In this document: one piece after another, positions 30,284-33,096 of the stretch
Numbering within the stretch: the first letter of the stretch is position 1
Layout: each line of letters opens with the position of its first letter
Source of the DNA: Onstottus_B arcticum
GTDB taxonomy: Bacteria; Acidobacteriota; Blastocatellia; UBA7656
Length of the DNA: 33,096 bases
Direction of reading: 5' to 3'
Assembly (NCBI GenBank): GCA_038040485.1
Contig: JBBPIE010000051.1
Coordinates: forward strand, 1 to 33,096
Program-made: the position numbers and the translations under genes
The notes under the pieces: generated by a model
The model's database searches: none
What the model was told of the DNA's origin: nothing
The model's input: the letters and a program-made list of their open reading frames with translations, nothing else

Positions 30284-30555
30284 ACCCGCGTAGCGGGTGA
30301 CAGCGTGTAGCCACGGGTGAGTCCGCGAACCCGTGGAAAGAAACGCGCGGCACAACTAATACAAATCGGAATCGAACCCGCGTAGCGGGTGACGGTCTCC
30401 GACAACGTCAACATCGCGCGTGCGTTGGAGCCATCGACGACCGCACTGGAAACTACCCGTCACCCGCTACGCGGGTTCGTGTCGACTTTCGGATTTCCAC
30501 CACGGGTTCGCGGACTCACCCGTGGCTTTATTCCCCCATCCCTTCGGGATTCAAA
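30284..30555 (+). repeat. long composite repeat, copy 2
   Basis: Matches 29011-29265 apart from small substitutions and short indels. It includes the inner words GACAACGTC, ACATCGCGCGTGCGTTGG, GCCATCGACGACC and the final CCCTTCGGGATTCAA. It lies just downstream of the kinase gene stop, so it may also serve as its 3' region. Confidence 0.9.
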
Positions 30556-30634
30556 TGAAAAAGATGTTTTCGGTCTACCGAAATGTCTGTTCGCCGGCCC
30601 GTGAATTATCCAAGCGCCGCAGTGTCTGGGGTAG

Positions 30635-33096
30635 TCACGGCGTGGCGTGCTCGAAGCCTGCGCAGCGTGCAAGCGCAGGGACCAGTTCCTTCGCGACCTC
30701 GGTCGCCGAGCCATAGCGATCCCGAGGATCCTTGGCCAGACAGCGTTGCACGACCGCATCGAGCGCTCGAATCTCAATCGACGATCCCGGCAAGTGGTAC
30801 TCGCTGTGCAGCAGCGTCGTGAGAACCTCGTGCGGCGTCTGACCGCCAAACGGTCGTTCGCCAACCAGCGTCTCGACGGTCATCACTCCGATAGCGAAGA
30901 TGTCCGCGCGCTCATCAACAGGCCCGCCGGTGAAGACCTCGGGCGCGATGTAGCCGAATGTGCCCATGACCGCGCCGGCCTCCGTCAGCGATTCGCTGAC
31001 GCCCGCTCCCCCGCCAACGACTTTCGCTAACCCGAAGTCCATAATCTTTAGCTCGTCCTTTAGCTCGTCCTTCAGCTCGTCGGCGCCGCCGGCTGCTTCT
31101 ACGATCATTACATTCTCCGGCTTCAGGTCACGGTGAACGACACCCATGTTGTGAGCGAATTGGAGGCCTTCGAGCAGCTGCCGGAACCATTCAGCAGCTC
31201 GGGCAGGAGCAATCACACCGGAGCGCTTGAGTTCCTCCCGCCAGGTCCGGCCGGCAACGAGTTCCATAATAAGGTAGGCCCCGCCTGAGCCGATCGCGCC
31301 GTAGTCGTGCACCCGCGTGATGTGGCGGTGGTCGATCCTCGCGGCGGCCCGTGCCTCGCGCTCGAATCGCCGGAGGGCCGCCACATCGCCGAAAGACGAT
31401 CCCATCATCACCTTCGCTGCCACGCGGCGCTGCAGCCTCAGGTCAGACGCTTCGTACACGACACCGAAGCCGCCGCGCCCCAGCGCTCTTTCCAATCGGT
31501 ACTTGCCGTCGAGCGTCCGCTCCACTGGCAGCGTCAGCATCAGCTCGGCGCCGTCCTCTTCGCAGCGGTCCGTCGTGCTGTCGTAGCAGGCGCCGCACAC
31601 CGGGCATTCCTTTAGCAGGCTGACGCCGCGCTCCTCCAGCCGCCCGAGCACATCGCGCCGGACGTCGGCGTCCATCCGCACGCGTTCTCGCAGGTGCTGA
31701 TTCTCGTACACCAGACCGATCTGCGCGGCGATGCCTTCAAGCAAGCGCCTGTCTGTTGCGGAATACGGCTCGTCCGACATCCGCCCGCCCAGCAGCAGCA
31801 CCCCGACCAGCCGGTCGCGAGTTCCGGTGATAGGCACAATCAGTCGGACGCCCAGGTTCTCCAGCCAGCAGCGCTCCTCATCCGGCAGCTCATTGCAGTC
31901 GGACGGAAAATCGCGTATTGCCTTAGAGCCATCGAGCATCCGCAGCAGCACCTGTTGCTGTGATAGATGCTGCTGAGTCGGGGCGTCATCCATCACCCGC
32001 GCGAGTGTCTGCTGTCCCGACAAATCTTGTTGACTCGACGGCTGTGAAGCAGAGCGGCCCGAGACGAACTCGCTGTCTCCCTTCGCGCGATAGAAGATGT
32101 GCAGCGCCGTCGGGTGCAGCACCGCGTCGATGCGCGCGCTCACGAGCTGCGCGATCTCCGCAACTGAGTCCAGCTGCCGGATTTCATCGATGAGGTGCAC
32201 GAGCACCTGCTCGTGCTGATAGTCCTCGCGGAAAAAGCGCCGGTCGAGCCACGTCTGAACCCGACGCCTCCAATGGAGCATCGCGGCGACGGCGCCGATC
32301 CAGACGACGTTCAGCCAACCCGAGCCCTGCGTGAGGATCTGAGCGATGGTGCGGTTGGGATTCGAGAAGATCGAGAACGCGAGCAACGCAATCGGAAGCG
32401 CGAGAAGCGTGCGGAGCGCAACTTTTGCAAACAGATACTGTAGGCCGCGGCGGACGAGCACGCGGATATCGAACAGCTGGTCCTTCCAGACCGCCGCCCC
32501 GATCGAACCCGGAATGCACAGCATCGCGAGAAAGCTGAGCGGAGAGTAGAGATTGTACGTGTGCGGGCTCCCCCACTCGGCGATGTTAAACACGAATGTC
32601 AGACCCACGAACGGGATGACGGCGATCGTCGCTCCCGCGATAACCAACCGGATTCGCCGCCGGCTGTCGGGATCGGGCAGGCGCTGGTAGTTGCGCGCGG
32701 TCACAACCAACGAGAGCACAAAGCAGACAATCATGTAAACATACAGCGGGCGACCGCCCGTAACCTGGCAGGCGGTCAGGTAGAGCGATGGATGGGCAAC
32801 CATAAAACGAGTGGCGCCCTCGGAGACGCCGAGCCCCAGATAGTTAGTCACCCAGGCCGGCCAGATCACCAGCACGAACACCGCGTACAGCAGCCACTGT
32901 ATGGTCCGCCACGCCGGACCCGGACTTCTCCAGACAGGGAAGCGGCTGAAGAAGTGATAAGCCAGCGGCAACGACCACAGCGACATCAGCACGACAACAT
33001 AATGAACCGTTCGTTCCCGCCCGACGAGGAAGCTAAACGCGGCCTGCAGAGTCTGGTGAAGCGTGACGAACCCGACTGACATCAGGAACGCTCCAA
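30635..33096 (-). CDS. transmembrane Ser/Thr protein kinase with GAF and zinc-ribbon domains, partial
   Basis: At least 815 residues from an ATG at 33082, but the frame is open to the right edge, so the true start may lie outside. Residues ~1-270 form six to eight transmembrane helices, ~290-465 a GAF-like sensor (IVPITGTRDRLVGVLLLGGR) with a Gln-rich insert (~347-380). A zinc ribbon follows (CPVCGACYDSTTDRC, 493-507), then a Hanks-type kinase (~528-800): GRGGFG 535-540, Lys557, HRDLKPEN with catalytic Asp652, DFG 682-684, and APE 713-715. All catalytic residues are intact, so it should be active. A DELK triplet repeat sits just before DFG. It is probably a membrane receptor kinase. Confidence 0.9.
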   Translation of the reverse strand, partial: GAFLMSVGFVTLHQTLQAAFSFLVGRERTVHYVVVLMSLWSLPLAYHFFSRFPVWRSPGPAWRTIQWLLYAVFVLVIWPAWVTNYLGLGVSEGATRFMVAHPSLYLTACQVTGGRPLYVYMIVCFVLSLVVTARNYQRLPDPDSRRRIRLVIAGATIAVIPFVGLTFVFNIAEWGSPHTYNLYSPLSFLAMLCIPGSIGAAVWKDQLFDIRVLVRRGLQYLFAKVALRTLLALPIALLAFSIFSNPNRTIAQILTQGSGWLNVVWIGAVAAMLHWRRRVQTWLDRRFFREDYQHEQVLVHLIDEIRQLDSVAEIAQLVSARIDAVLHPTALHIFYRAKGDSEFVSGRSASQPSSQQDLSGQQTLARVMDDAPTQQHLSQQQVLLRMLDGSKAIRDFPSDCNELPDEERCWLENLGVRLIVPITGTRDRLVGVLLLGGRMSDEPYSATDRRLLEGIAAQIGLVYENQHLRERVRMDADVRRDVLGRLEERGVSLLKECPVCGACYDSTTDRCEEDGAELMLTLPVERTLDGKYRLERALGRGGFGVVYEASDLRLQRRVAAKVMMGSSFGDVAALRRFEREARAAARIDHRHITRVHDYGAIGSGGAYLIMELVAGRTWREELKRSGVIAPARAAEWFRQLLEGLQFAHNMGVVHRDLKPENVMIVEAAGGADELKDELKDELKIMDFGLAKVVGGGAGVSESLTEAGAVMGTFGYIAPEVFTGGPVDERADIFAIGVMTVETLVGERPFGGQTPHEVLTTLLHSEYHLPGSSIEIRALDAVVQRCLAKDPRDRYGSATEVAKELVPALARCAGFEHATP

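Noticed and set aside
29011..30555. CRISPR-like repeats
   Set aside because: Repeats here are long, nested and palindromic, in two copies, with no regular spacers and no cas genes.

Overview
The window is bacterial chromosomal DNA, mostly GC-rich, from what is probably a soil-type Acidobacteriota (Blastocatellia-like). This is inferred from the gene mix: a transmembrane-GAF-zinc-ribbon Ser/Thr kinase, a GspH/PilV/PilW/PilX minor-pilin operon, an R3H-domain AAA ATPase, a PYROXD2-type oxidoreductase, DinB and bacilliredoxin proteins, and many palindromic intergenic repeats. I see no tRNA, rRNA, CRISPR array or phage.

Layout. (1) 1-1060: a wrecked integron-type tyrosine integrase. Its last ~20 codons lie at 1-63 and its first ~70 at 595-807. 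The middle is replaced by a frameshifted four-helix-bundle gene bounded by inverted ATTTG-rich tracts. (2) 1096-7631: mostly minus-strand housekeeping genes: BON-domain exported protein, PYROXD2-like oxidoreductase, DinB protein, RlmD-type rRNA methyltransferase, a conserved hypothetical, a 48-residue membrane protein missed by length cut-offs, another hypothetical, and a small plus-strand zinc-ribbon protein with a clear promoter. (3) 7697-11558: PLP aminotransferase, secreted beta-barrel protein, R3H/AAA ATPase. (4) 12266-16995: plus-strand operon of four class III-signal pseudopilin-like proteins, probably the minor-pilin initiation complex of a type IV pilus or type II-like machine. (5) about 17.1-26.2 kb: an accessory region, visibly more A/T-rich. 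It holds a 1137-residue multicopper oxidase fused to vWD and Ig-like domains with a C-terminal membrane anchor, and a two-gene operon (unknown 203-residue protein plus a 931-residue NmrA-type Rossmann domain fused to a ~640-residue unknown region). A ~101-bp direct repeat brackets that operon, and gene fragments (lipoprotein-like N-terminus, ABC permease C-terminus) litter the edges. (6) 26253-33096: minus-strand PQQ-type beta-propeller protein, an ECF sigma factor with a coupled small membrane protein, bacilliredoxin, and the Ser/Thr kinase, which runs off the right edge. Long duplicated intergenic repeats lie among them.

The most unusual items are the vWD-multicopper oxidase, the NmrA-fusion operon between direct repeats, the integron-integrase relic, and two pairs of large composite palindromic repeats (11.7/29.9 kb and 29.0/30.3 kb). 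Start codons were chosen from ribosome-binding sites. Several genes appear to use TTG or GTG.
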